A stretch of 64,000 nucleotides of DNA from Nannochloropsis oceanica. Taxonomy: Eukaryota; Sar; Eustigmatophyceae; Eustigmatales; Monodopsidaceae. The notes below the pieces were generated by a model. It did not search any database and was not told the origin of the DNA. It saw only the letters and a list, made by a program, of their open reading frames with translations. Numbering within the stretch: the first letter of the stretch is position 1; the number at the start of each line of letters is the position of its first letter. Position numbers and translations under genes: made by a program. Location of the stretch: the NCBI GenBank assembly GCA_004519485.1, contig CP038133.1:186001-250000 (forward strand), written 5' to 3'. This document shows positions 1 to 12,327 of this stretch, one piece after another.

Positions 1-120
1 TACGTTCTTCCTATCTTTCTTCTCTCATACACATGCATATGTCTTCCCACACGACAGTGCCGTCAAAGGCGACCTTCTTGCCACGCATACCGTTGGTAGC
101 AGCTTGCGTTTCTTTTTCAG

Positions 121-403
121 GATCCTCTGCCGACCGCGAACCACCGTCCACGTCACTTACGTCTGCGCGCGAGACGTGCCTTCTTATCCCGGAAGCCGCT
201 GCAGCAGTGGGAATAAAAGCACCAGCAGCACACCAGCGCAATGGAGTGAGGAAATTAGAGGCCTTCTGGCCGGTATGTTGGGACGACCTAAGCTTGGGTT
301 GGGGTACGATGATTTCGTAACCTTTGGTAAATATTATGCGGCAGTTCAGATTAAAGATGATAAAGCAGCAGCGGCGTTGGCGAGTGCGAGGGAGAAGCTG
401 TAG
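121..403 (+). CDS. Possible 3' terminal exon of an unknown gene (partial, cut by window start)
   Basis: A pyrimidine-rich stretch ending in TTTTTCAG at 109-120 looks like a 3' splice site. The following sequence is open to a TAG at 401-403. The last ~50 residues (from PAQWSEEIRGLL to ALASAREKL) look like ordinary soluble protein, with a YDDFVTFGKYY segment. I do not recognise the family. The upstream exons lie outside the window, so frame and strand are not proven: another plus frame ends at 320, and a minus frame is also open across 11-541 but becomes low-complexity. Low confidence. Confidence 0.3.
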
Positions 404-1136
404 CGATGAGGAAGGGAGGGGGGGGAGGGAGGGATGAGGGGAGGGGGGACATGTAGAGTTAGTGAGAAGCGGGTAGTAAGTGAGGAGCAGGTAGATGCAT
501 GTGTAGAGTAGAAGAAGGCAAGCGAAACCGACTGAATGCATAGCATCAAGTAACGTTTAAATGCACACAATCAGTGGATCGACTAGCAGCTGTAATAGCA
601 CGAGCACCAGGGGCCGAGATCGGAGGGGGGAGAGGTGGAGGAGGGAGAATTATAAGGAAGAAAACCCGGTAGACCTTGGTGTAATCACCAGGATACGGGC
701 GCCTTAATAAAGAAGTAAAATAAAAAGTGCTGCCCAAGGCTCACTGGAATGGGCCGGGCAAAGAACATGAACATCGTCGGTCAGCGAGAAGAAGCAGAAG
801 CAGAGAAGCAGGGTGAGGTGGTCATAGTTCTTTTCTGCCGCTATCCTACAATCCTGAACTGGCTTTACGCCGTCCTTTGTTTTCCGCCCCGTCCTTTTGA
901 CATTAGTCCTTTCTTTATTGCGCAGAGCGGCGGCACAAAGACGACATTTTTGCTGTCATTGTGCTGGTAGATGGCCTGAATTCGAGCGTGCGTGGCCGTC
1001 GACGTAGTCGAAGCCCGGGCCGATCTATGTGCACGACGCACATACAGCAATGCACGCGTCGTTGTTCTGGAATGCACGACAAAATCTCACTAGCTCCCAC
1101 CTCAAAAATATCCACATCTCTTATAGTAATTCTACC
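404..1136. other. Intergenic region upstream of the LHC gene
   Basis: Purine-rich sequence (GGGAGG runs at 414-450) is followed by an A-rich stretch at 705-727 with AATAAA-like words that could end the preceding transcript. The ~300 bp before 1137 should hold the LHC promoter, but I see no distinct motif. Short open frames here are not convincing. Confidence 0.5.
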
Positions 1137-2312
1137 ATGATCGCTACGCGTGCCTTGCTCTGCCTGGCCCTACCGGCCTTGGCCTCCGCCTTCGTTAGCC
1201 GTGCCCCCACTGCTGTGACCCGCGCCTCTGCTCCTGTGAAGGGCCGCACAGTGGTAATGGAGTCCATCTCGGACTTCCTCAAGTTTGATGCGAAGCTCGG
1301 CGAGCTGGAAGTGACCAAGGCTGGCGTGTAAGTAGACGTGGACAGGAGGGAGGGAGGAAAGTAACGGTGGAAGGACGATGATGAGGAGCGGGCTGGCTTG
1401 GGTGGGTTTGCCTCTTTGTACATGCGGCCTTCGTGGATGATGCCCACGTTTTCAGTTTAATGGCCATCGTATTGTCCGTCCAGGTGTGGAGCATCAGCCA
1501 CGCCATCGTCTTTCTTTTTCACCCCTTTACACTTTTTCTTATTCCAAACACCCACAGCTCCGCTCCCTTCGGTTTCTTCGATCCCTTAAACTTTTACGGC
1601 GGCCAAAGCACCCGCACCAAGAAGAAGTTCCGTGAGTCAGAGCTCAAGCACGGCCGCGTCGCTATGATGGCCGTGGCTGGCATTTTTTTTCAAGAAATCT
1701 GGCACCCGTTGTTGGCGGGGGATGACTTCGAGACAGCGCTGGACCAATACTATGGAGTGACGGAGTTTATACCTGATTTTGGCCTGGGGGCGATGTTTGT
1801 GTTGTCGTTGTTCGAATTCAAGAGCATTGCCAAGGGCTGGGACCCGATTGAAGAGACGCTTAAGAACCCAAGTACGTGTCTTGTGTGTGGTTTCTGATGC
1901 TGCCTCTTTTTGTCAACTATCTTGAGGCTGTCTCTGTGAGTCCAATTGTCCCTGTCGAACCCCCCGCTCGTTTATACACTTCAGCAGAATCAGCCATTAA
2001 CCTGCCTCTGACCCTCTCTGTTACCGCATCTACTTGCTGGTCGTAATGTATATCCTAACCAAAACCAACCATGTCCCCAACCTTCCTCTTCTCCCCCTCC
2101 ACGACATAGAAATTGCTGGCATGCGCGACGACTACGTGGCAGGTGATTTACAGTACGATCCCCTTGGCTTCTGCCCTGACGATGACGAGGACTTTATCAC
2201 CATGCGCACGAAGGAGCTGAATAATGGCCGCATGGCGATGATTGCCGTCATTGGCATTATTGCCCAGGAGATTGTGACGGGCGTCCCTATTGTTAAGTCC
2301 ATCTTTGGATAA
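1137..2312 (+). CDS. Light-harvesting complex chlorophyll-binding protein (LHC/VCP/LHCX-like), plastid
   Basis: Three exons: 1137-1327, 1558-1871 and 2110-2312, with GTAAGT and GTACGT donors and CAG/TAG acceptors; phases agree and give 235 aa. Residues 1-18 form a signal peptide ending ALASA before Phe19, the typical bipartite leader of a red-lineage plastid. Mature protein: FGFFDPLNF entry motif (68-76), helix 1 with ESELKHGRVAMMAV (90-103), helix 2 about 137-155, helix 3 with KELNNGRMAMIAV (203-215). The Glu/Arg pairs and His of helices 1 and 3 are the usual chlorophyll ligands and ion pairs of the LHC superfamily. It should sit in the thylakoid, binding chlorophyll a and xanthophylls for light capture or photoprotection. 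Subfamily (VCP/LHCF versus LHCX) is not decidable by eye. ATG 1137 is the first that gives the leader. Confidence 0.93.
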
Positions 2313-3207
2313 ATATCTGATGATGTGTGTGTGTGTGCGTGAGAAAGAGAAAGCAAGAAGGGACTCAAAAAAAGAAAATAAAAGAGATATGGAGAAGCAG
2401 TGTATGTGTGTGTGTTCGTATGTTTGTTTGAAAATATGCTGTGATAAAACTGGTTTGTGTGGGTCCGTGCGTTGGCAGTGGCGTCATATGAACTTGTGTT
2501 GAGTGTGTTTTATCTTAACAAAGAAGCAGACACAAGAGATTAAGAAGAGTAAATGAAATCAGGCCAAATGCTATTTGATTCTACATGCTTTTCTGAAAGC
2601 GTTCCTTAATCTTTAATTTTATATCTGCTGGTTGCGCATTTTCTACATCATGCTTAGTAATTTCCTAGAGGGACATTGCAATTCTATTTGAAAAATGGAT
2701 GGTGGGTGCCATACATAGCACGCCTGTGCGGAGCGCCCCGTAAATTGGGCTGAGGCAGGTGGGAAATCGCACCAACACACTACCATCATCATAAGTCATC
2801 CTGCTCACGGCGTGTATACTTTCAAACAGGGGACGAGGAAGTCGTTATGGAGCTCGGCACGCAACCCATCGCCAATCGCGGACGTGCACTCTTCCCTTTC
2901 TTTCCCTTTCCACAATTCCATCATTATTCACGCATCGCACTCACACAAAGAAATCCACCCATATAAGCATAACGCTACCATACAATTGCATATCTGCCTT
3001 GTCTAGTGCCTGTCCTTCATCTTCACCGGTGCCCAAGGCAAACCAAGCACAAGCGAATAGAGGCAACCACTCCACTTGACCTCTCACAAGAGCAGACCTT
3101 TTACCACACTCACAGGCACGACGTAACCGTAGACGTCTTCCCATGCTTTGCGACATATCCTCCTTGCCCTTATAAATCGGGCCGGCTAGATCCACGCCAC
3201 TATCAGC
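2313..3207. other. Intergenic region between LHC and TPR-DnaJ genes
   Basis: Holds the LHC 3' UTR, with a short (GT)n tract at 2325-2337 and an A-rich stretch at 2365-2390. The promoter of the following gene should lie at its right end. No further gene or repeat is seen. Confidence 0.5.
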
Positions 3208-6200
3208 ATGGACGGCGTCCGCACCCCTTCCGTACCCGCCAGGGCGGCCCGCCGCCGCAGCAGCAACAGCAGTAGCAACGGCATGAGCAGCAGCGGCAAT
3301 GGCAACGACCACGAAGGCAGTAGCCACCACTATCACGACATTGACAACGAGGGACAAAGGACGCCTGGCCCGATGCCAGGGATGCCAACCCCGCCCTCGT
3401 CCTACTACAAGACCCCCCCCCCCCTCCGTCACTTACCGTGATTACACTCCAATGTCCATCGCCAACACTGCGCCACCCAAGCCCGCGCGCCGTTCTTCCC
3501 TAGGGCCTGGTGGGCTTGCGTTCACGCCATTAGATCAACAGCAGGCAGCAAGCAGCCATTGTTCTCGCCCACCACCACCAATGGAGGACCCTCCAGAGCC
3601 CTCTCCCCCACGGGCATCGCAGCAGCAGCAGTATGGGCAGTTAGAGCAGGAGCAGCAACAACAGCAACAGCAAACAGGGCTGGGAGAGGAAGAAGACACG
3701 TCGTACGTAGATGGAATCCTTGAGGGGCTCAATGGATTAGAATTTAACAGTCTGGGTCCATTGCAAGAAGACTGGTTGCCGCACATTGCGTCGATTCTGG
3801 AGCAGCTGCATATAAAGAGTAGGGACCGTGATCCCGAGGCACCTGATATTGGGGGGGTGGCTGAGTATCTGAGAAGGTTGGACATACGCAAGCGAAGGGC
3901 GTCGCCTGTCGATGGACACGGAGGGGCTGAGAGAAGAGGAGGAGGAGGAGGAGGGGGGGGGGCACCCGCACGACAGAAGCCGCAGCAGCTGCAGTCGCAG
4001 CAGCAGCAGTATTTTGATGGGCCGGAACAAGAAACGAGTAGGAGAAGAGAACATTTGTCTGTGGATTCAAATTCTACAGCCAGCGGCAGGCCTCTTGCCA
4101 AGCACCACGAGGTAGAGGAGGAGGAAGAGGGGGAGGAAGAGGAAGGAGTGTTCCAAGACGTAGGGCAATCTCTTTCTTCCTCTTCCTCCGCCGAGTCATT
4201 TACTTTCCCTGACCCTATCCAGCACCAGCTGGAGCAGCAGCAGCAGCACTCGTTCAGCCCTTCTGGATCCACATTTTCTGCAGCTTGTGCTGCTGCTGTT
4301 GCTTCTGCTGCCCCACCTACCCCTATGGCATTCCACTTTTCCACGCCCAGCAAGCCCACATTTGACTTACAACAGGAGGAGCAGCAGAAGCAACACCAGC
4401 AGCAGCAGTTACAGGAGGGAGAGGAGGATGAGAGACGAAGGCAACACACTCAGGAGGAAGAGGTGGTAGTGGTGGAGGAGGAGGAGCTTGAGCTTGAGAA
4501 GCGGCAAGGGGCAGCAGCACCACAATCACAGCGGCACCCAACCGATATTGAGATTACGTTTACCTTAGGTGGCGGCGGCCATAGCGGCAGTACGAGCAGC
4601 ACCAGTGGCGCCAGCAGCAGCATGGCCACCACGGCCGCGTCGCGTCGTCGACTCCTGGGGAAAAAAGTTCGGGCCAACAACAGCAGCAGCGGTAGCAGCA
4701 GTAGCAGCATTCCTCCTTCCTCGTGCCCCCCCCCTCTCGCTGTTGCTGATCCGGGGCCAGCCCATGCTTCCTCCACCTCTACCGGCGAAATCGGGTGCGG
4801 CGTTTCGAACCCTGATCGAATCGATCTGTCCACGTACCTCCAAAGAGAAGGGCCCTCCCCCTCCTCCACAGCCGCAGCAGCACCCCCTCCCTTTTCCTCC
4901 TCCTCCTCCTCCTCCTTCTCTTCGTCCTCCTTTTCTTCTTTTTCTACCCCACCTCAACCGTCTCCTACCCATGGTGATGGCGCCTTCTTCTCTATCGGTA
5001 CGATTGACCTTGGTCTGTCCCCTTCCAAAAATCATCCAAAATCCCATGGCAGCACACATCGTTCCCCCCGCCGAGGAGGGCATACACGAAGCAGCAGCAG
5101 CGGCGGCGGCGGCGGCCGCAGCGGCCGCCGCCGCCGCAGCAGTACGGCGCATCCTACTGCGAGTAGGGAGACCAACATGCCTTTCCTCTTCTCCATGGAG
5201 ACCAGCGGCAGCGCCACCACCAACACCGTGGGTAGTGGCCCAGCCCGCCAGCTGTCCTCCCCTCTGAAGGGTCGGGAGGGGTTTGACCTGTCCTCGTCCT
5301 TCAAAGGCCCTCCTCCCTCAGCACCTGCCCCTTCTCCCTTGTCGGGTGGACCCGGGTGCTCCGGCCGGACCGGAGCTGGAGGAGCGGTGAAGGAGGAAGG
5401 GTGGGAGGGAGGAAGGCAGCAGCAGCAGCAGCAGCAGCATCAGCAGCTGCAAGGACATCACAAGGTGGCTTCCGAAGTAGGAGTTGAACAGGATGCTGAT
5501 TCTTCCTCCTCGTCAGCCTCTGCATATTCCTCCCAGAGCGGTGCGACCGCTGCGACGGCAGCAGCAACTGCAGCAGCAACTGCAGCAGCAACTGCAAGGA
5601 CAGGGATGACATCATCAGCGTCTGTTTCTCCTGCGTCTCCTGGTTTTATTTTTGGTGGGGGGCGGACGGGAGGAGAAAATGGAGAGGGAGGGATGGGTGG
5701 GAAATCAATGGATGAGAGTGCTGCGAGCAAGGCCGCTCACCAGCCCCCATTGTCGTCCTCGCCTCTGTCCACTATTTTACCGTCTAGAATGGAAGTGGAA
5801 GACACAGGATTTTCTTTAGGCACCAGCAAGCCGATTACTCCCACGAAGAGTGGAGGTGGGGGAATGGGAAAGGCTGGAACGAGGCATCACCACCACCAGC
5901 ATCATCGCTCGGTTTCTTCACCTTCTACTGGTGCTAGTGCTGCAGCTGCTGGTGCAGGACGGAGCCCCGCCACGCCTCTCTTTGGTGGTCTCAGCAGCAC
6001 CAGCACCAACAGGATTGCCACTGCGTTGAGGGACGGAGGAATGCCATCCGCGTTCCAGGGATTCATCCCTCCCTCCACCTCCTTTTCGACCCTCCCCCCC
6101 GCCGCGGACCAGCAACGCGAGCTGCAACAAGCCGCACAGACATTCAGAGAAAAAGCCTCGTCCCTCTACCTCGGCAAAAATTACGAAAAATCGCTCCACG

Positions 6201-8326
6201 AGTTTACCAACGCCCTTCTCCTCGCCCCTGACGGGTGGCCGGAAAAACCGAAACTGTACTGTAACCGTGCTGCAGCGCTGATCATGCTCCATCGGTATGA
6301 AGACGCGGTCAAAGACTGCGAAAAAGCCATACAAGGAGACCCACACCTCCTCAAGGCCTACACTCGGTGTGGCCGGGCGTACCTCCATATGGGCGTCCTT
6401 GACCGTGCCTATGTCTGTTTTGATGAAGTTCGCTCCCGAGCTGAGCAGCGCTTGGTGGCCAAATTCGGCCCTGATGCTCCTCCCATCCCTCCTGTGGTGA
6501 TGACGACTCCTGGCGGTAGCAGCAGCAGCAGTAGTAGGAGAGAGGGGGCCTACCAGCAGAGAGCGGAGGCCTACGAGAAGAAAGGTTTGGACGAAGCAAT
6601 CCAGGAAGCGAAAGAGGGACGGGCGGAGGTGTCAATGGTGGAGCAGGCGCTACAAGCAGCAGAATTGCATAGCAAAAAAGTGGAGTGGGGGGAAGCATTG
6701 GAGAGGGTAGATGCTGCTTTGCGCTTCGCCCATCGTGCCAAGAACGCCATGAGACTCAAGCTCCTCGCCCTGTGCAAACTCAAGCGATGGGAAGGCGGGG
6801 TCCGCTTCTGTGAGAAATACTATGCCCCTAGCAAAGCCGAGCTGTTCCCCACCTCTCCCTCCACCACTTCCTCCACCGGCATCTCGTCCTCATCCCCATC
6901 TCCTTTCCTCCACCCCAACCCGCACGCTCCCATCCACGTCATCGTCCGGATGGGCTCCCTGGAGCAACGATCCTACATCCGCTGCTTGCGCTACACGGAC
7001 CGGGAGGACGACGCCGTCGCTGCCCTCAAAACCCTCCTGGCCCGGCACGGGCACGTCATGTGGGTCGAGAAAGAAATTGTCCGAATTAAATCTATCAGGA
7101 ACGCAAAAGAGGCCGGTGACGCGGCGTTTCGCAAGCAAAATTTTGACCTGGCGCTCGGCCACTACGCCGAAGCCTTAAAACTGGATCCGGAATGGGATAT
7201 GATGAATGCAGTGCTACACTGCAATCGAGGGGCTGCCCATATGGCCCTCAGGCTATTCGAACAGGCCAAGGATGATTGCACGCATGCCTTGAGACGGAAA
7301 CCTGATTATTGGAAGGCTTTCTTAAGGAGGGCAAGGGCATGGAGGGAGATGAAGAGGTGGGAGGAGTCGGTGGCAGATTACACGACATATCTGAAGCATG
7401 CCTTGCCCAAGGGCACGGCCGGGGAAGGGGAGGAAGGAAAGGAGGGGGGAGGCGCGGGGGGGCCAACGGGGGCGACTGGGTCTGCGGCGGATGTGAGGAG
7501 TGAGATGGAGGGTGTGCAGAGGGAGATGAAGCTGGAGAAGTTGGAGAAGGAACGTAGGGAGTTTGCCAAGAAGCGGCAGCAGCAGCAGCGGCAACGGCAG
7601 CAGTCGTCGTTTGGGTGGCGTGGTGGGAGGGGAGGGGGAGGCCCCTATCGTGGGTGGGGCCGTGGCCGTGGGAGTATCTTTGGGGAAGGGGAGAGTGACA
7701 AAGAGGATGAAGACGATGACGATGACGATGACGATGAGGAGGAGGATGGGGCGGGGATTTTCCAGGACTTTTTTGAGTTTTATCGAAAGCACAATAACAG
7801 AGAATCGGAGCGAGGAGCACGTGGAGGAGCGTCTTTTGCGTCCAATTCAGACAGACGCACCCCTGGTGCCGCTCCTCCTGGTGCCGGCCGATCTTCCTCT
7901 TCCTCCTCCTCCCGCTCTGGATTCGAAGGGAGCTATCGACGCGGATTCAATTTTAGTGGTGCTGGTCCGGGTAGTAGCAGCGGCAATAGCAGCGGTCCAG
8001 GTGCACGCTCGTCGAAGTCCTCCACGTCTGGCTGGAGTCGTAGCCGTTCCTCGTCCTCCGTCCCTCCCTCTGGTTCCTCTTCTTCTTCATCGTCCTCGGC
8101 GGTCGTCACGCATTATTCGGTCCTCGGGATTGCGCGGGCATCCAGCTCGGGGGAAGTAAAGAAGGCTTTTCATCGCTTGGCGTTGAAGTTCCACCCGGAT
8201 AAAAACAAGGAGGCGGGGGCGGAGGAGATGTTTAAGAAGGTATCGGAAGCGTACAACGTGTTGTCAGATCACAGCGCTAGAAGGTTGTATGACGCCGAGT
8301 TAAGGGTAGGAGGGGGTGGGTTTTAG
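3208..8326 (+). CDS. Giant TPR-DnaJ co-chaperone (DNAJC7-like); frame broken at a poly-C run
   Basis: The frame from 3299 encodes 1675 aa without introns. Residues ~1-930 are low-complexity (Ser, Gln, Glu, Gly tracts). From ~935 a TPR block begins (AQTFREKASSLYLGKNYEKS), continues through a second set near 1270-1370 (GDAAFRKQNFDLALGHYAEA), then an acidic/Gly/Ser linker, then a C-terminal J domain (~1602-1668) with HPD at 1632-1634. TPR repeats plus a C-terminal J domain is the DNAJC7/Tpr2 layout: TPRs bind Hsp70/Hsp90 tails and the J domain stimulates Hsp70. The family is usually ~500 aa, so the N-terminal extension is exceptional. ATG 3208 opens a better N-terminus (MDGVRTPSVPARAARRRSS), but its frame shifts at the C12 run 3413-3424; with one C fewer the two frames join to 1705 aa. 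ATG 3299 is the conservative start. Confidence 0.9.
3413..3424 (+). repeat. Poly-C run (12 C) that breaks the TPR-DnaJ frame
   Basis: Twelve consecutive C. The frame opened at ATG 3208 and the long downstream frame differ by one base exactly here. Eleven C would keep a single frame from 3208 to 8326. Confidence 0.85.
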
Positions 8327-8443
8327 AAGCAAGCGAGGGAGGGAGGGTACGTCTGCAAGGAAGCAAGGAGCGGATAGTAGTAGATTAATTTAGATGAAGT
8401 TGAGCAAACTAGCCGAAAGCACACCACGCTTCTGTTGGCGAAT

Positions 8444-8550
<107 letters not shown>

Positions 8551-9448
8551 CGCACGGAGAAGAGACGGGAATAAAAAGGCTTTTGTTTAGATAGAGCCAG
8601 TCAAGCTGAGTAATAAAAAACCGAAGACTAGGGAAGGAAAGAAAAAGAACCTCTGTAAGACCGACGGGACAAAGTCGCTGTTGCTTCATGTGATTTCATT
8701 TTGAAATTTGCTTTCACGCTTTTTCTCATTCGCTCGCTCTCTCGACGAATTTTACGACGAATACCCACGTATTCCGTCGTGGCATGAGGTACAATTGATT
8801 GCCATGACGATTCTTGTCCGTTTTCTTCATAGACAGCTGGAATTTGACGGAGGGAGACAGACTGAAAAAGAAAATAAAAGGAAACTTTTAAACTTCATTC
8901 ATCCCTCTCGTCTTCGTCGTCTTCTTTATTCTTCTCTTTTACCTTTTGTCAAATCGTCTCTTTCCTCTTCATCTTCTTTTCTTTCTTACGGAACGAAAAA
9001 TCAAATTACAAGTCAATAATGGAGAAACTGCTGGTCACAACTCAAATTTGAATAAGAACAGTTAAACCACGGCACATCCAGAGGCACAGACCGATGCGTC
9101 ACTCACACCATCGTCTCCCTCCCCCAGACAGTCGTCGCCCTGCCGCTATGCCTCTTCCAATCCACCACTTTCTCCCGTCTTCCCTCTCTCCCCCCTTCCC
9201 CCCTTCTCTTTCAATTCACCCCTCCTACTATACAATACAAGCAAAATAAAGAGCCCAGGCAACGACAAATACAACACCACAGCGCGAGAGCTTTCTGTAC
9301 CCCTTGATATTTGGACTGAATTAAAAAAAAAAAGGGCCCTCTCTGATCTTTTGTCTAAACATTATTCCTTCTCTTTTTCCTCTCCACTTTTATTCCTACG
9401 CGTTAATGCTGCTGCTGATGCTGCTACTACTGCTGATACTGCTTTGTT

Positions 9449-9475
9449 CGTCGGCCGCTGCGGGAGCGGCCGACG
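9449..9475. other. Perfect GC-rich stem-loop beyond the ZEP stop codon
   Basis: Arms CGTCGGCCGCT (9449-9459) and AGCGGCCGACG (9465-9475) are exact reverse complements around a five-base loop. It lies 54 bp past the ZEP stop codon on the minus strand, so it would be in the ZEP 3' UTR. A role in 3' end formation or mRNA stability is inference. Confidence 0.6.
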
Positions 9476-9529
9476 CACCCGAGACACAAGAGACGGTTAC
9501 CTCCTTCAGTTCTCAATGCCCTCCCCTGT

Positions 9530-11700
9530 CTAGACAGCAACCGTCTCTTTGGCAGCCAGGGCCGCTTGAGCTTCCCTTACTGACTTGTACGTGTTGCTTT
9601 GGTCCTCATAAGCAGCCATGTTGCTCAACCGGCCCCTGGCAGAACCCCAGTCGCTCTCATCCAAAACATTCTGGTACAAAAACTCCAAAATTAACGGCAT
9701 GCTAATCGTCATCATCAATCCCACGAACTTTCCAATCACCGGGTTTGTGAACAACAGCTTACTCTGGAACAACACGTCAGACGCAATCCGCGCCAAGCCG
9801 TGCACGGCACTGCTCCTCACCAGCCTCTGCTGCTCATACATCCGCAAGGCCCACGCCACATCCCCCCTGTCGGTGATCTTGCTCAGCTCCTGCGCTAGCC
9901 TGTATCCGTCTTCCACCGCCTGGCAGCCGCCCTGCCCCAGATTGGGCATCATCGGGTGAGCTGCGTCTCCCAGCACCGCCACAGGCCCCTTAGCCCACCC
10001 TTTGACAAGGAGGGGGGGGCGGTCGTACAAATCCCTCTGGTTGATATCCTCCTCCTTCGTGATTTCCAGTAACTCGAGCACCTCCCTGCTCCACCCCTGG
10101 TATTCCTTCACAAGGTGCGCGCCTTGCACGCCATCAGGGACCTTCTCCCCCGCCGGCTGTCCCAGCATGGCGTACCACTGCATTCGACCCTTCCCCACAT
10201 CGGAGCACACAAAATACTTGCCCGCAGCAAGGTAAACTTTATAGGCAACCTCCTTCACGTCGGCAGGGCGAGCCATACACACACCCGTGAAACAGGTGTA
10301 TCCCGAGTATGTCGCGCTCTCCTTCCCCGGGCTTTCTTTATGCATTTGCCCACGAATGTTGGACCAGATCCCGTCTGCCCCCACTAAAACATCGCCTTGA
10401 ACTTTCTCTCCGTTCGTCAGCACCACCTCAACACTACCATCGGCCATCTGGGAGTACTCCGACACTTCTACCCCCGTGTGCAGACGACTCTGGTCGATGT
10501 AATCCAGCAAAATGTTCTGGAGGTCCGGTCGATCCACCACCCGAGTGAGCGGCAAGCCTCTTTTTTGTGCAGGAGCGCCGGTGTCGAACTGGCAGTACCA
10601 CTTATTGGTCATCCCGTCTTTCAACCCATTCACTCGATTCCCAGTTGTGGTTCCTGCGTCCATAATTCGTTGAGTCATGTCCTTGTTGATCGCTTCCAAG
10701 GCCGCAAGCGCATTGGATTGCACTTGAATCGGACCCCCGAATGGTCGGTATTCCTTCGTTTTCTCGTACAAATCGTAGGTGATGCCATGGCGTTGCAGTG
10801 CGTTGGCGAGAACCAAGCCACCAATCCCACCACCGGCAATGATAACCTTTAAGGGCTTATCTTGCAGGGCGCCATATTGCATGGAGAGCGCGCCCGAGGA
10901 GCGCGTACGGGAGCAGAGCGAAGAAGAGAGGACAGGTGCGCTTGGAAAGACAAAGGCTGTGGTTGAATACGTACGAGAAAAAATATTGAGGGTATTAGAG
11001 ACAGTTAATAGAGACTGGGGGGTTCAGTTACATTCAGAGGGTTAAGACGCTTGATTGCTGTTCAGGGAAAGTTTTGAGCCCCGGCGTTGTTAGGGGGGGA
11101 GACGGAAAGGGGAGAAGTGAGGGCGCGAGAAGGTGATAAAGGGTGCAGCCCCTTGCGGAAGTCAGAAGAGGGATGTGAGCGTGGAGAGATTGCATGCCGT
11201 GGGCTTGTGGACGAGGGGGAGCTCGTTACTCTCTTCATAGAATTAATATGCTATCAGGGCCTTGCCTGATGCCGCCAAAACCTGAAGCCGGGAAGTGAGG
11301 GAGGACGAGACAATAAAACATCGCAGGGCGTGTGTAGGAAGAACTGAACCTTGAGGATGTTGTGGTAACAATTTAGGGTGTGGTGGCATGTGTCGGCGCT
11401 CTTCTTCACTGTTGATCTTGTAGGTCAGGAGGGCTACATGACGCCCTGCTCAGAACGTAGCATCAACTCCCCGCAATAATCAAGGCAAGCACAATGGCAT
11501 AACGCACTAGACACCGTCTGTACGGCTTTAGTAGCAGGCCCCCTCAAATGTACGGACACCCATCCCAGCGAAAGGACACGTGCTGGGGGCATTCGTTCAT
11601 GCCCCCCTATTTTCATCCTATCGATCGATCCAAGGCGACTGAGTCACTCACCTGATGATACGGGAAAGAGCACTGCCAGCAAAGTCCCCAGCTGAACCAT
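9530..11700 (-). CDS. ZEP: Zeaxanthin epoxidase, plastid-targeted
   Basis: FAD-dependent monooxygenase that epoxidises zeaxanthin to antheraxanthin and violaxanthin, the dark/low-light arm of the xanthophyll cycle. Two exons: 11700-11652 (49 nt) and 10956-9530, with a GTGAGT donor, CAACCACAG acceptor and matching phase; 491 aa. Residues 1-17 (MVQLGTLLAVLFPVSSA) are a signal peptide and Phe18 begins a Ser/Arg-rich transit segment, so the protein should enter a secondary plastid. The dinucleotide-binding GGGIGG is at 58-63 and the second FAD motif GDAAHPMMPNLGQGG starts at 346; a MQWYAML stretch also matches ZEPs. No C-terminal FHA domain is present, unlike the plant enzyme. A start at 10882 alone would lack any targeting signal. 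The 695-bp intron is long for this window. Confidence 0.92.
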
Positions 11701-12327
11701 CTTGATCTGTGGTCATATGTGAATTTTGGGAGGGGACGTGGAGCAAAAGCGTGTGGGTGAAGACGCCGTGCGATTGTCGGGAAAAGTGTATTGAGAAGAT
11801 GAAAAGCGATGCTAGAAAGTAGAAAGTAGATAGTAGATAGTGTGTTTAGACTATTTATGAGAGCAAAGTGCCAGAACGAGCTACGTGCCGTGGCCTCGCC
11901 CACAAATTAACATATATATACAGCCGTAACTTCACACCCAGTTACTTGACCGATCGCAGGCGCAGTCAATGTCAAGAGTAGTATGACAAGAGTTCTCAGT
12001 GTGAAAGAGATCTTCAGTGCTGATTGGCTTCATCTTCGCCGCACGACTACGTCAACGGGGTTGGGGGACTTGCCGGAATGGGTGATATAGTGGGAAATAA
12101 AACGGGGAGCACGTCAATTTCCGTCCACGTAAATCTACAACCAGGGCAATATAATGTGCCTGCCCAGAAGGACTTTGCGTTATGGTATTCGTACCTTATC
12201 TGGGCTCATCGGTCACCTCAACACGGCTTCAACGTCTGGACCACACACAGGCGAACTAACGTGACGATTTCTCTCGAGAAGGAAGAACTCCTACGGGACG
12301 GCCTAGTCGCAGCAGGCAAGGGGTCGA
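11701..12327. other. Divergent intergenic region (ZEP / DPM2 promoters)
   Basis: The 5' ends of ZEP (-) and DPM2 (+) face away from each other here, so both promoters should lie in this 627 bp. An AT-rich TATATATA is at 11913-11920. An open frame at 12024-12341 starts at TTG, shows no domain and ends within the first DPM2 intron; I treat it as non-coding. Confidence 0.5.

Noticed and set aside
4569-5267. Ala/Pro-rich 232-aa open frame within the TPR-DnaJ gene
   Set aside because: Low-complexity shadow of Ser/Gly-rich coding sequence.
8708-9019. 103-aa open frame in the DnaJ-ZEP gap
   Set aside because: No ATG at its left edge, low-complexity end, no recognisable domain.
9406-9705. Open frame starting MLLLMLLLLLILLCSSAAAG, signal-peptide-like
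   Set aside because: CTG/CTA repeat gives Leu by chance; it runs antisense into the well-supported ZEP exon.
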